From the NCBI RefSeq assembly GCF_020866925.1, contig NZ_JAJGAK010000001.1:1656189-1720188 (forward strand): a DNA stretch of 64,000 bases, in the 5' to 3' direction. Positions 10,249 to 18,830 of the stretch are shown here, in pieces (the stretch's first letter is position 1; each line of letters opens with the position of its first letter). The DNA comes from Noviluteimonas lactosilytica. GTDB taxonomy: Bacteria > Pseudomonadota > Gammaproteobacteria > Xanthomonadales > Xanthomonadaceae. A model generated the notes under the pieces. That model saw only the letters and a list, made by a program, of their open reading frames with translations. It had not been told where the DNA came from and ran no database searches. Both the position numbers and the translations under genes were made by a program.

Positions 10249-12228
10249 TTGCACGGCCTCAATCCTCCCCAACGCCAGGCCGTCGCGCTCGTCGACGGGC
10301 CGTTGCTGGTGCTGGCAGGCGCGGGGAGCGGCAAGACGCGCGTGATCGTGGAGAAGATCGCGCACCTGATCTCGTCCGGCCGCATGCCGGCGCGACGCAT
10401 CGCCGCGATCACCTTCACCAACAAGTCCGCGCGCGAAATGAAGGAGCGCGTGGCCAGGCGCATCAAGGGCGACGCGGCCGAAGGCCTCACGATCTGCACC
10501 TTCCACGCGCTCGGCCTGAAGCTGCTGCAGATCGAGCACGCGAAACTCGGCCTGCGCCGCGGCTTCTCGATCTTCGATTCCGACGACAGCAACGCGCAGC
10601 TGAAGGACCTGCTGCCGCCGGGCAGCAAGCCCGACGTCGTCGACGCTGCGCGCAACCTGATTTCGCGCGCGAAGAACGCGGGCCTGTCGCCGGAGCAGGC
10701 GATGGAAGCCGCGCAGACCGTGCGCGAACGCGAAGCCGCCGCGTTGTACGCGCGCTACCAGCAGCGCCTGTCCGCGTTCAACGCGGTCGACTTCGACGAC
10801 CTGATCCGCCTGCCGGTGCAGTTACTGGAATCCGACGAAGACGCCGTGCTCGCATGGCGCGAGCGCATCGGGTACCTGCTCGTCGACGAGTGCCAGGACA
10901 CCAACGACGCGCAATATCGCCTGCTCAAGGCGATCGCCGGACCGAAGGGCCTGTTCACCTGCGTGGGCGACGACGACCAGTCGATCTATGCCTGGCGCGG
11001 CGCGAATCCCGACAATCTGCTATCGCTCGGCGTCGACTATCCCGCGCTGCAGATCGTCAAGCTCGAACAGAATTACCGCTGCAGCAATCGCGTGCTGCGT
11101 GCGGCCAACGCGCTGATCGCGAACAACCCGCACGAACATCCCAAGACGCTGTGGAGCGACCAGGCCGACGGCGAACGCATCCGCGTGTGGGAGTGCCGCG
11201 ATTCGGCGCACGAGGCGGAGAAGGTCGCCGACCAGATCCACTTCCTCAACCAGTCGCGCGGTGCGCCGTGGAGCGACTTCTGCATCCTGTTCCGCGGCAA
11301 CCACCAGTCGCGCGTGCTCGAGAAGTCGCTGCAGATGTTGCGCGTGCCCTACCACCTCACCGGCGGCACGGCGTTCCTCGACCGCGGCGAAGTGAAGGAT
11401 GCGATGGCGTGGCTGCGCTGCATCGCCAATCCCGACGACGACGCGGCGTTCCTGCGCGCGGTGCAGTCGCCCAAGCGCGAGGTCGGCGCGACGACGCTCG
11501 CCAAGCTCGCCGAACTCGCGCAGCACGCGCACCTGCCGTTGTCGCGCGCCGCCGAATCGGTCGGGCTGCTGAAGCAGTTGCAGCCGCGCGCGGCGAACGC
11601 GTTGCAGGGCTTCGCCGACCTGTTGAACGGCCTGCGTCGCGATGCGTCGCACATGCCGCCGGCCGAACTCGTGCGCAAGCTCAACGAACGCTCGGGCCTG
11701 CTCGCGATGGTGCGCGCGCAGTGCAAGGACGAGGCGACGTTCCAGCGCCGCCGGCAGAACCTCGACGAACTCGCGGATTGGTTCGACGGCCCGAAGACCT
11801 CCGGTCCCGGCGAACTCGCCGCCGCGCTCGCGTTGCTCTCGCACGCGGACAAGGGCGATGCAGGCAACCAGGTGCGCCTGATGTCGCTGCACGCGGCGAA
11901 GGGCCTGGAGTTCCGTTACGTCTTCATCGTCGGCGTGGAAGACGGCAACCTGCCGCACGAAGCGTCGATCGAGGAAGGCCGGCTCGATGAAGAGCGCCGC
12001 CTGATGTACGTGGGCATCACGCGTGCGAAGGAGCAGCTGTGGCTCTCGCATTCGCGCGAAGCGCAGCGCTGGGGCGAGAAGCTGCGCCTGCTGCCGAGCC
12101 GTTTCATCGACGAACTGCCCGCCGACGAAGTGCAACGCGACGGCGCCGACCCGGTGGCCGACGCGACCGAGAAGAAGGAACGCGCGACCGCGGGTTTCGC
12201 CGCGATCCGCGCGTTGCTCGACGCATGA
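10249..12228 (+). CDS. rep: ATP-dependent DNA helicase Rep
   Basis: A 659-residue UvrD/Rep superfamily 1A helicase that removes protein roadblocks and restarts forks (3'-5'). Motifs: AGAGSGKTRV (Walker A), LLVDECQDTN (II), GDDDQSIYAWRGA (III), EQNYRCS (IV), MSLHAAKGLEF (V) and YVGITRA (VI). The start is a TTG (10249), preceded by CGGAG and giving MHGLNPPQR, the conserved Rep N terminus; longer starts would add unconserved sequence. Length is close to E. coli Rep. Its stop overlaps the next gene as ATGA. Confidence 0.95.
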   Translation: MHGLNPPQRQAVALVDGPLLVLAGAGSGKTRVIVEKIAHLISSGRMPARRIAAITFTNKSAREMKERVARRIKGDAAEGLTICTFHALGLKLLQIEHAKLGLRRGFSIFDSDDSNAQLKDLLPPGSKPDVVDAARNLISRAKNAGLSPEQAMEAAQTVREREAAALYARYQQRLSAFNAVDFDDLIRLPVQLLESDEDAVLAWRERIGYLLVDECQDTNDAQYRLLKAIAGPKGLFTCVGDDDQSIYAWRGANPDNLLSLGVDYPALQIVKLEQNYRCSNRVLRAANALIANNPHEHPKTLWSDQADGERIRVWECRDSAHEAEKVADQIHFLNQSRGAPWSDFCILFRGNHQSRVLEKSLQMLRVPYHLTGGTAFLDRGEVKDAMAWLRCIANPDDDAAFLRAVQSPKREVGATTLAKLAELAQHAHLPLSRAAESVGLLKQLQPRAANALQGFADLLNGLRRDASHMPPAELVRKLNERSGLLAMVRAQCKDEATFQRRRQNLDELADWFDGPKTSGPGELAAALALLSHADKGDAGNQVRLMSLHAAKGLEFRYVFIVGVEDGNLPHEASIEEGRLDEERRLMYVGITRAKEQLWLSHSREAQRWGEKLRLLPSRFIDELPADEVQRDGADPVADATEKKERATAGFAAIRALLDA

Positions 12229-12713
12229 CCGCGCGCGTGCGCGACATCGTCGATGCGGATGCGCCGGCGATCCTGGCGTTGAACCTCGAATCCGAAGCGG
12301 TGCTGAGCCCGATGGATGCGGCGCGTTACGCGCACCTGCGATCGCAGGCGGCGTATGCGCGCGTGATCGAGGAGGACGGCGCGGTCGTCGCGTTCCTGCT
12401 CGCGTTCCGCGAAGGCGCGGACTACGACAGCGTCAACTATCGCTGGTTCGATGCGGCGTACGACGCGTTCCTGTACGTCGATCGCGTCGTCGTCGCGCGT
12501 TCGCACCAGGGCCGCAGGCTCGGGGCGTTGCTGTACGACGATCTGTTCGCGTTCGCGCGCGCTGCGCGGTTGCCGCGCGTGACCTGCGAGTTCGACATCG
12601 AGCCGCCGAACGAAGCGTCGCGCCGGTTCCATGCGCGCCATGGGTTCGCCGAAGTCGGCACGCAGGCATTGCCGGGCGGCAAGCGCGTTTCGTTGCAGGC
12701 CGCCGTGCCCTGA
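12225..12713 (+). CDS. GNAT-family N-acetyltransferase
   Basis: A 162-residue GNAT protein. The acetyl-CoA-binding motif A is VDRVVVARSHQGRRLGALLYDDL-like (V-x3-R/Q-x2-G), followed by a motif B helix and FHARHGFAEVG near the C terminus, a typical GNAT ending. The ATG overlaps the rep stop (ATGA), implying translational coupling. It belongs to a family of uncharacterised bacterial GNATs. The substrate is unknown, and coupling to rep does not by itself show a role in DNA metabolism. Confidence 0.85.
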   Translation: MTARVRDIVDADAPAILALNLESEAVLSPMDAARYAHLRSQAAYARVIEEDGAVVAFLLAFREGADYDSVNYRWFDAAYDAFLYVDRVVVARSHQGRRLGALLYDDLFAFARAARLPRVTCEFDIEPPNEASRRFHARHGFAEVGTQALPGGKRVSLQAAVP

Positions 12714-12791
12714 CACGTCGCGCCGCCTGGCACATCGCGTGCGGGCGGCCTCCGCTACACTCGCCGCCTCCTGATTCGCCGGATGTGTCGC

Positions 12792-13691
12792 ATGCGCTTC
12801 GCCGTCCTCGCCGCCGCCCTGACGCTCGCCCTCGCCGGGTGCGTGACCTCCGCCGACACGATCGGCCCCGCGGAACAAGCCAACCAGGCTGCCGCGGTCA
12901 TCGCGCAGGAAGATCCGCCCGCCGACGACAGGCTCAACGCCGTCGTGTGGTACCAGACGTCCGAAGAGCGCGATCTCGTGTTTCGCATCGTCTACCGCGC
13001 TGCTTCGGAAAAGCTGAAGGCCGCGCTCGCCGACAAGACGTGGGACGCGCTGCCGAAGGAAGACCGCACGACGCCCGTGAAGGGCCTGCCGCCCGCGATC
13101 ATCGTCGACGTCGACGAGACCGTCCTCGACAACGCGCCGTCTTCCGCGCGCCAGATCGTCGAGCGCGGCGACTTCGACGACGCGCAGTGGGGCGCATGGG
13201 TCGAGGAGCGGAAGGCGAAGGCACTGCCGGGTGCGGCGGCGTTCCTCGACACGGCCGCGAAGCAGGGCGTCACCGTCTTCTACATCTCCAACCGCGATGC
13301 GGGCCAGGCCGAAGCGACGATCGCGAACCTGCGCGCCACGGGGTTCCCGATCGCGAGCGACGCGCAGTTCCTCGGCCTCGGCACCGTCGTCGACGGTTGC
13401 GAACAGGAAGGCTCGAGCAAATCGTGCCGTCGCCAGCTCGTCGGTCGCACGCATCGCGTGCTGATGCAGTTCGGCGACCAGGTCGGCGATCTCGTGCACA
13501 TCGTGGCGAACACGACAGAGGGTCGCCGCGCGGCGGTCGCGCCCTACGAGGCGTGGATCGGCGAGCGCTGGTTCGTGCTGCCGAACCCGATGTACGGGTC
13601 GTGGGAGCCGGCGTTGTTCGACAACGATTGGCGCCAGCCGGCCTCGCAGCGTCGCGCGAAGAAGCAATCCGCGCTCGACCTCGCCAAATAA
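12792..13691 (+). CDS. Class C acid phosphatase / 5'-nucleotidase, lipoprotein e(P4) family
   Basis: A 299-residue HAD-type outer-membrane lipoprotein. The lipobox LALAGC puts Cys at 17. The nucleophile motif IIVDVDETVLDN carries both aspartates; YISNRD (motif II) and the later catalytic region GDQVGDL are present. Family members dephosphorylate nucleoside monophosphates and NMN at the cell surface for nucleotide or NAD salvage. An earlier in-frame ATG at 12783 would add only three residues before the basic N terminus; 12792 is preferred. A TACACT -10-like hexamer lies ~35 bases upstream. Confidence 0.92.
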   Translation: MRFAVLAAALTLALAGCVTSADTIGPAEQANQAAAVIAQEDPPADDRLNAVVWYQTSEERDLVFRIVYRAASEKLKAALADKTWDALPKEDRTTPVKGLPPAIIVDVDETVLDNAPSSARQIVERGDFDDAQWGAWVEERKAKALPGAAAFLDTAAKQGVTVFYISNRDAGQAEATIANLRATGFPIASDAQFLGLGTVVDGCEQEGSSKSCRRQLVGRTHRVLMQFGDQVGDLVHIVANTTEGRRAAVAPYEAWIGERWFVLPNPMYGSWEPALFDNDWRQPASQRRAKKQSALDLAK

Positions 13692-13723
13692 AATCAATGC
13701 GTTGTGACCGAATAGCTCAGGTA

Positions 13724-13753
13724 TTGCATCAGCTACGGCCGCTGGGCTAGCCT
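13724..13753 (+). promoter_or_regulatory. Probable promoter of candidate sRNA 1
   Basis: TTGCAT (13724-13729) and TAGCCT (13748-13753) are separated by 18 bases, 33 bases after the phosphatase stop. The predicted start is near A13760. Confidence 0.45.
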
Positions 13754-13759
13754 GCTCGC

Positions 13760-13845
13760 ATCCGGGTTCGCCCGGGGCCATGCCACAACCGATGTCTTCC
13801 GGCTCGTCCGGACCTTTGAAGGAGGCTTCGGCCTCCTTTTTCTTT
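13760..13845 (+). ncRNA. Candidate small RNA with three tandem tetra/pentaloop hairpins
   Basis: The predicted transcript of about 83 nt folds into three successive hairpins. They are CCGGG-UUCG-CCCGG (13762-13775), UCCGG-CUCGU-CCGGA (13798-13812) and the terminator stem GGAGGC-UUCG-GCCUCC (13821-13836) followed by UUUUUCUUU. An unpaired ~20-nt linker lies between the first two. A promoter-like pair sits just upstream. A short open frame (from 13780) has no family resemblance. Alternatively this is simply the 3' end of the phosphatase mRNA with its terminator. Confidence 0.5.
13819..13845 (+). terminator. Intrinsic terminator
   Basis: Stem AAGGAGGC / GCCTCCTT with TTCG loop (13819-13838) runs into a TTTTTCTTT tract. 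It ends the phosphatase transcript and/or the candidate sRNA. Confidence 0.88.
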
Positions 13846-13870
13846 GCCGGGTTCGGCGATGATCGGCGCC

Positions 13871-14818
13871 ATGCCGAATCCGTCGCGTCCCGCTTCCCGC
13901 CTCGCACCCGCGCTCGCCGCTCCGCCGCTCGTCGCTGCGGTGCTCGTCGCCGCGTTGCTCGCCGCGTGCGCGCGTCCGCCGCCGCCGAAGCCCGGGGCGG
14001 AGCGTCCCGTCGATGCCGTGCGCGTGGTCGTCGATCGACTGCGCGACAACGATCCGGCGGGCTTCGCGATCGTCGCGATTCCCGCGTCGTTGCACGACCG
14101 GCTCGAGACGGCCTGGCGCACCGGGCGCAGCCAGTGGCCGCTCGACGAACTCCCGCTCGAGGATCGCCTGCCCGCGATGCTCGCCGCGCTCGCCCAGCCC
14201 GATGCGCGCAAGTCGCTGCAGGCGACGTTCGATCGACAGTTCGCGAATTCGTCGCGGGAACTGCGCTCGGCCGCGACCTCGCTCGGTGTGTTCGGCGTGC
14301 AATACATCCGCAACGAAGGCGTGTACAGCGATGCCGAGCGCGAGCATTACGCACAGGCCGTGTCGGCGGTCAGCCGGTGGGCCGCCCAGGCGCCGCTGTC
14401 GGATCCGCGGCGCGCGCGCGGTGCGATCGCATTGCTCGCGACCGCGGCGTCGCACACCCGCATCGACGCACCCGAGGACTTCGCGAACCTCGGCATGGAC
14501 GAGTCGCTGCAACGCCTCGGTCCGTTCTTCTCGGCGGTGAAGCAGACCTTCGCTTCGTACGGGCTCGACCTCGACGCCACGTTCGATGGCCTGGAAGCCA
14601 CGCTCGTGCAGCAGGCCGGCGACGACGCGCGCGTTCGCGTGCGCTACCGGCTGGGTTCGGAATGGGTCGATGCGGTGCTCGACGTGCGCCGCGTCGATGG
14701 CCGCTGGTACCTCGACGATTACCTGCGCAACGCGGAGGCCTCGCTGGAAGGCCCGGTGCCCCGCGTTCCGACCCTGCCGGCCGGTGCGACGTCCGTCCTC
14801 GGCCCCGCTTCGCCATAA
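13871..14818 (+). CDS. Putative lipoprotein of unknown function, coupled to plsB
   Basis: A 315-residue protein with a lipoprotein signal (hydrophobic run ending LLAACARP, Cys33) and a proline-rich linker. A mostly helical body follows, ending in a VRVRYRLGSEWVDAVLD...GRWYLDD segment that looks like a small beta domain. I do not recognise a named family. In-frame ATGs at 13859 and 13871 are both possible; 13871 gives a more compact signal. Its TAA overlaps the plsB ATG (TAATG), so the two are probably translationally coupled, and a role at the membrane linked to phospholipid synthesis is conceivable. Confidence 0.72.
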   Translation: MPNPSRPASRLAPALAAPPLVAAVLVAALLAACARPPPPKPGAERPVDAVRVVVDRLRDNDPAGFAIVAIPASLHDRLETAWRTGRSQWPLDELPLEDRLPAMLAALAQPDARKSLQATFDRQFANSSRELRSAATSLGVFGVQYIRNEGVYSDAEREHYAQAVSAVSRWAAQAPLSDPRRARGAIALLATAASHTRIDAPEDFANLGMDESLQRLGPFFSAVKQTFASYGLDLDATFDGLEATLVQQAGDDARVRVRYRLGSEWVDAVLDVRRVDGRWYLDDYLRNAEASLEGPVPRVPTLPAGATSVLGPASP

Positions 14819-17640
14819 TGGCGGCGATGCCGAACCAGCCGAACCTTTTCGAAGAAGATCCCGCCCGCCCGGCCGCGACCCCGTCGCCCCCGGCGTCGCC
14901 CTCGCACGAGCCGCGCGCGCACGAGTTGCCCGCGAACCCGGTGCCGGAAGACGCGACCGCCGCGCACGACGCGCCGGAGTTGCCGCTCGACCTGCCGCCG
15001 CAGCCGGAGCCCGCGGATGCGGAAGCGCAGCACGCGCCGCCTCCGCTTCCCGCGCCGTCGAACCCGCTCAACGCGCGCCCGCCGATGTGGGCGCGCCTGA
15101 TGGGCAAGCTGCTCGAACCCTGGATCCAGCTCGAGCTCGAACCCAAGACGCCCGCCGATTACGCCGACGGCCGCCCGATCTGCTACGTGCTCGAAGACTA
15201 CGGGATGTCGAACGCGCTGATCCTCGAGCGCGCGTGCCGCGAAGCGGGCCTGCCATCGCCGCTGCAACCGATGCCCGGCGATCCGCTCGGCCGCAAGCGT
15301 TCGTACGTCGCGCTGTCGCGCCGCAACCGCAACACGCTGAAGGTGCTCGGCCTCGCGCCGGGTCCGGAACACAAGACGCACTCCGGTTCGCTCGCGCGCC
15401 TGCTGCAGGCGCATCGCGACGATCCGGCGCTCGACGTGCAGCTCGTGCCCGTGTCGATCTTCGTCGGCCGCGCGCCGGACAAGCACAGCGGCTGGTTCTC
15501 CGTGCTGTTCTCGGAGAACTGGACGATCGTCGGTCGCTTCCGCCGCCTGCTCGCGATCCTGCTCAACGGGCGTTCGACGACGGTGCAGTTCGCGCCGCCG
15601 GTCGCGGTGCGCGGCACGGTGGAGGAAAACCTCGATCCCGAACGCACGGTGCGCAAGCTCTCGCGCGTGCTGCGTGCGCACTTCCGTCGCATCCGCGCGG
15701 CGGTGATCGGCCCGGATCTCTCGACGCGCCGCCTGCTCGCCGACCAGGTGCTGTCCGCCGATTCGGTGAAGGAAGCGATCGCCGACCAGGCGCGCCGCGA
15801 AAATCCTTCGAACCCCGAGAAGGGCAAGGCCGAAGCCTGGAAGAAGGCGCACGCCTACATCTACGAGATCGCCGCCGACTACTCGCACCCGGTCGTGCGT
15901 TCGGCGAGTTTCCTGCTCAGCACGGTGTGGAACCGCATCTATCGCGGCGTGCTGGTGCACCACCTGGATTCGCTCAAGCAGAACGCGCCCGGCCACGAAG
16001 TCGTCTACGTGCCCTGCCACCGCAGCCACATGGACTACCTGCTGCTGAGCTATTTGCTCTACACGAAGGGCATCGTGCCGCCGCACATCGCGGCCGGCAT
16101 CAACCTCAACCTGCCGGTGATCGGGCCGCTCCTGCGTCGCGGCGGCGCGTTCTTCCTGCGCCGCAGCTTCCGCGGCAACGCGCTGTATTCGGCGGTGTTC
16201 ACCGAGTACGTGTCGCAGCTGGTCGCGGGCGGTTATTCGATCGAGTACTTCATCGAAGGCGGGCGCTCGCGCACCGGCCGTCTGCTTCCGCCGAAGGGCG
16301 GCATGGTCGCGATGACGGTGCGCGCGTTCGTACGCCAGCCCACGCGGCCGGTGCTGTTCCAGCCGGTCTACATCGGCTACGAAAAGATGCTCGAGGGCGA
16401 CAGCTACCTCGACGAATTGATCGGCAAGCCGAAGCAGAAGGAATCGATCTGGCACCTGCTCATGAGCATCCCGCGGGTGCTGCGCAGCAATTACGGCCAG
16501 GTCGTGGTGAATTTCGGCGAGCCCATTCGCCTCAACGACATGCTGGCCGAACACGCGCCTTCGTGGGACGGCACGCCGCTCGACGAAGACGATCGCCCGG
16601 ACTGGTTGTCCGACACCGTCGATGCCACCGCGCAGCGCATCCAGGTCAACATCAACCGCGCCGCCGACGTGAACCCGATCAACCTGCTCGCGATGGCGCT
16701 GCTGTCCACGCCGAAACACGCGATGGGCGAGGCCGACCTGATCGCGCAGATCACGTTGTCGAAGTCGCTGCTCGCCGAGCTGCCGTACTCCGAGCTGGTG
16801 ACGGTCACGCCGCACACGCCGGAGCAGATCATCGCGCACGGCGAAGAGATCTCGATGCTGTCGCGCACCGCGCATCCGCTCGGCGACGTGCTCAGCGTCG
16901 ACGACGACACCGCGGGCCTGCTCAGCTACTACCGCAACAACGTGCTGCACCTGTTCACGGCGTCGGCGTGGATCGCGGTGTGCTTCCTGCACAACCGCCG
17001 CCTGTCGCGCACGCAGTTGCAGCGACTGGGGCGCACGGTCTACCCGTTCCTCAAGTCCGAACTGTTCCTGCCGTGGGACGAGGCCGGCTTCGCCGAACGC
17101 ATCGACCGCACGATCGACGTCTTCATCCGCGAAGGCCTGCTGACGCAGGTCAACGAGGACGAGGGCGGCATGCTCGCGCGCAGCGGCGGCCAGACCGACG
17201 AGGTGTTCCGCCTGCGTGCGATCGGGCATTCGCTGCAGCAGGCGTTCGAGCGCTATTACATCGCGATCTCGGTGCTGGTGAAGAACGGCCCGGGCACGCT
17301 GTCGTCGGGCGAACTCGAAAGCCTGTGCCAGCTCGCCGCGCAGCGCCTGTCGCTGCTCTACGCGCCGGCCGCGCCGGAGTTCTTCGACCGCACGCTGTTC
17401 CGCGGCTTCATCCAGAAGCTGCGCGAATTGCGCATGGTGTGGCCGAACGAAGCGGGCAAGCTGATGTTCGACGAACGCCTCGACGCCTGGGCGAAGGACG
17501 CGCGCATCATCCTCGGCCGCGAACTGCGCCACACGATCGAGAAGGTCAGCCCGGAAGCGGCGAAGCCGAAGGCGATCGAACCGCCCGCGCCCGTCGCGCA
17601 GGAACCGAGCGAACCGACGGAGCCTCCCGCCGGCGCGTGA
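14818..17640 (+). CDS. plsB: Glycerol-3-phosphate 1-O-acyltransferase
   Basis: A 940-residue PlsB, the membrane-bound first enzyme of phospholipid synthesis (acyl-CoA/ACP plus glycerol-3-phosphate to lysophosphatidate). The HX4D catalytic box (HRSHMD), the FFLRRSFRG block, the EGGRSRTGR block and a PVYIGYEK block are present in order. It is longer than E. coli PlsB because of a low-complexity Pro/Ala/Glu-rich N terminus (about residues 10-85) before the conserved PPMWARLMGKLLEPW. It starts in a TAATG overlap with the preceding lipoprotein gene; an ATG nine bases on is an alternative. Confidence 0.95.
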   Translation: MAAMPNQPNLFEEDPARPAATPSPPASPSHEPRAHELPANPVPEDATAAHDAPELPLDLPPQPEPADAEAQHAPPPLPAPSNPLNARPPMWARLMGKLLEPWIQLELEPKTPADYADGRPICYVLEDYGMSNALILERACREAGLPSPLQPMPGDPLGRKRSYVALSRRNRNTLKVLGLAPGPEHKTHSGSLARLLQAHRDDPALDVQLVPVSIFVGRAPDKHSGWFSVLFSENWTIVGRFRRLLAILLNGRSTTVQFAPPVAVRGTVEENLDPERTVRKLSRVLRAHFRRIRAAVIGPDLSTRRLLADQVLSADSVKEAIADQARRENPSNPEKGKAEAWKKAHAYIYEIAADYSHPVVRSASFLLSTVWNRIYRGVLVHHLDSLKQNAPGHEVVYVPCHRSHMDYLLLSYLLYTKGIVPPHIAAGINLNLPVIGPLLRRGGAFFLRRSFRGNALYSAVFTEYVSQLVAGGYSIEYFIEGGRSRTGRLLPPKGGMVAMTVRAFVRQPTRPVLFQPVYIGYEKMLEGDSYLDELIGKPKQKESIWHLLMSIPRVLRSNYGQVVVNFGEPIRLNDMLAEHAPSWDGTPLDEDDRPDWLSDTVDATAQRIQVNINRAADVNPINLLAMALLSTPKHAMGEADLIAQITLSKSLLAELPYSELVTVTPHTPEQIIAHGEEISMLSRTAHPLGDVLSVDDDTAGLLSYYRNNVLHLFTASAWIAVCFLHNRRLSRTQLQRLGRTVYPFLKSELFLPWDEAGFAERIDRTIDVFIREGLLTQVNEDEGGMLARSGGQTDEVFRLRAIGHSLQQAFERYYIAISVLVKNGPGTLSSGELESLCQLAAQRLSLLYAPAAPEFFDRTLFRGFIQKLRELRMVWPNEAGKLMFDERLDAWAKDARIILGRELRHTIEKVSPEAAKPKAIEPPAPVAQEPSEPTEPPAGA

Positions 17641-17646
17641 CGCGCG

Positions 17647-17865
17647 TCAGGCGGGCTCGTCGGGGATCAGCGACGACTCCATCTTCGCAATGCAGTCCTT
17701 GAGCTGCAGCTTGCGCTTCTTCAGGCGCTTGACGGCGAGTTCGTCGGCGTCGGGATCGAGTTGAAGGCGCACGATCGCCGCATCGAGGTCGCGGTGCTCG
17801 AGCTTGAGCTCGACCACGCGCTGCGCGAGGCGGGCAAGTTCGCCGGGATCGGTCGGCTGGGTCAC
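17647..17865 (-). CDS. Small DUF465 (YdcH-like) protein
   Basis: A 72-residue, largely helical charged protein with the DUF465 pattern: ELARLAQRVVELKLEHRDLD followed by a short loop and LKKRKLQLKDCIAKME. GTG at 17865 is taken as the start because no ATG is available upstream before the intergenic promoter. Members are common in Proteobacteria and of unknown function. It converges with plsB, with six bases between the stops. Confidence 0.8.
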   Translation of the reverse strand: MTQPTDPGELARLAQRVVELKLEHRDLDAAIVRLQLDPDADELAVKRLKKRKLQLKDCIAKMESSLIPDEPA

Positions 17866-17933
17866 GCGGCAGACTTTAACCCTGTCGGCGATGGCTGGCG
17901 AAATGTGCCCCGGAGGGTTGCGTCCGGATCCAC

Positions 17934-17962
17934 TTGATGCGGGCATTTTTGGGGGATAGCAT
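17934..17962 (+). promoter_or_regulatory. Strong sigma-70-like promoter of candidate sRNA 2
   Basis: TTGATG (17934-17939) and TAGCAT (17957-17962) are separated by 17 bases, with an unusually T-rich spacer for this genome. The predicted start is at about 17969. Confidence 0.65.
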
Positions 17963-17968
17963 TCTTTC

Positions 17969-18045
17969 CACGACTTCTCCCTTGTCGCCGCCAACCCATC
18001 GGCGCCCCGGCTCGGGACGAGAAAACCGCCGCAAGGCGGTTTTTT
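17969..18045 (+). ncRNA. Candidate small RNA with C-rich single-stranded stretches
   Basis: About 77 nt between a good promoter and an intrinsic terminator. The 5' part carries CUUCUCCCUUG. A hairpin CGCCG / CGGCG (17986-18004) exposes the loop CCAACCCAU, and a second small stem CCCG / CGGG follows. The RNA ends in a terminator. C-rich loops of this kind pair with Shine-Dalgarno sequences in known Xanthomonadaceae sRNAs such as sX13; I cannot show homology. It could instead be an attenuated leader of the NYN gene, whose start is 19 bases beyond the terminator. Confidence 0.6.
18022..18045 (+). terminator. Intrinsic terminator between candidate sRNA 2 and the NYN gene
   Basis: Arms AAAACCGCC (18022-18030) and GGCGGTTTT (18035-18043) around GCAA, with the T-tract extending to 18045. 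Confidence 0.9.
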
Positions 18046-18064
18046 CATGCCCGGAGGAAAGTCG

Positions 18065-18769
18065 ATGGCGAGTCTGCCGACAGCGGTCTACGTGGATGGG
18101 TACAACCTGTATTACGGGCGATTGCGCGGCACTTGCTGCAAGTGGCTGGATCTCGTGGCGCTGTTCGAACGCCTCCTGCATGAGCAATCTCCGGCGGCCA
18201 CGCTGGACAGGCTCCGTTACTTCAGCGCGCCGGCTTTGGCGCGTTTTGCGACGCACGGACAAGCGTCCGTCGAAGCGCAGCAGGATTACCACCGCGCGCT
18301 TCTCAAGCTTCATGCGCACCGCCTCTCGATCACGCTCGGCACCCACAGCTTCGATCGCACTGGCACGCTGCTCCCGAGATTCGTCGATCGGATGACATAC
18401 GACCGCAGGGATCGCATACGCGTCTGGAAGATCGAAGAGAAGATGACCGACGTGAACCTGGCCTTGGCCATGTATCGCGATGCGTGCTCGGGCGAGTTCG
18501 AACAGTTGGTCCTGTGCTCGAACGACCGCGATGCCGCACCCGCCCTCCAGTCCGTGCGCGCCGACTTTCCCAACATCACGCTCGGCGTGGTTGCGCCGCG
18601 CTGGCCGAGCGAATCCGGCACCGAGGCGCTTCGCAAGGTGGCTGGCCCGCTTGCACGAAGCGCCGATTGGACCCGACACCACCTGCTCGATCAGGAGCTA
18701 AGCAACGCTCTGCTCCCATCCATCATCCACACCGGCCGAAAGCCCATCCGACGCCCTCCGCATTGGTGA
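18065..18769 (+). CDS. NYN-domain (PIN-like nuclease) protein
   Basis: A 234-residue protein with an NYN/LabA-like fold. [13 protein letters not shown] near residue 10 gives the first acidic residue, [15 protein letters not shown] and [12 protein letters not shown] the later metal-site aspartates, and ITLGVVAP the final strand. Such proteins are predicted RNases. GGAGG eight bases before ATG 18065 fixes the start; an upstream in-frame ATG lies at the terminator. Codon use differs from the neighbours (AGA, AGG, ATA and T/A third positions), suggesting acquisition by transfer. It sits directly behind a promoter-sRNA-terminator unit. Confidence 0.82.
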   Translation: MASLPTAVYVDGYNLYYGRLRGTCCKWLDLVALFERLLHEQSPAATLDRLRYFSAPALARFATHGQASVEAQQDYHRALLKLHAHRLSITLGTHSFDRTGTLLPRFVDRMTYDRRDRIRVWKIEEKMTDVNLALAMYRDACSGEFEQLVLCSNDRDAAPALQSVRADFPNITLGVVAPRWPSESGTEALRKVAGPLARSADWTRHHLLDQELSNALLPSIIHTGRKPIRRPPHW

Positions 18770-18830
18770 ACTTCGCCCCGCCCCCCGCACGATAGAATGC
18801 CCCTCCGCTCCACTCGCTTCGCTCTTCCCG

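Noticed and set aside
13741-13845. tRNA gene suggested by GGTTCGCCC near 13765
   Set aside because: No acceptor stem, D-arm or anticodon stem can be paired around it; the sequence is a UUCG-capped hairpin.
13780-13900. Open frame from 13780 running through the hairpins into the lipoprotein region
   Set aside because: It reads through a terminator, has no ribosome-binding site, and continues as shadow of the plsB-linked lipoprotein gene.
14719-17532. Very long open frame antisense to plsB (937 codons); similar ones oppose acs, tamB, the TPR kinase and gyrB
   Set aside because: Compositional shadow of high-GC coding DNA: Arg/Ala/His/Gln-rich, no domain, and fully covered by a well-supported gene on the other strand.
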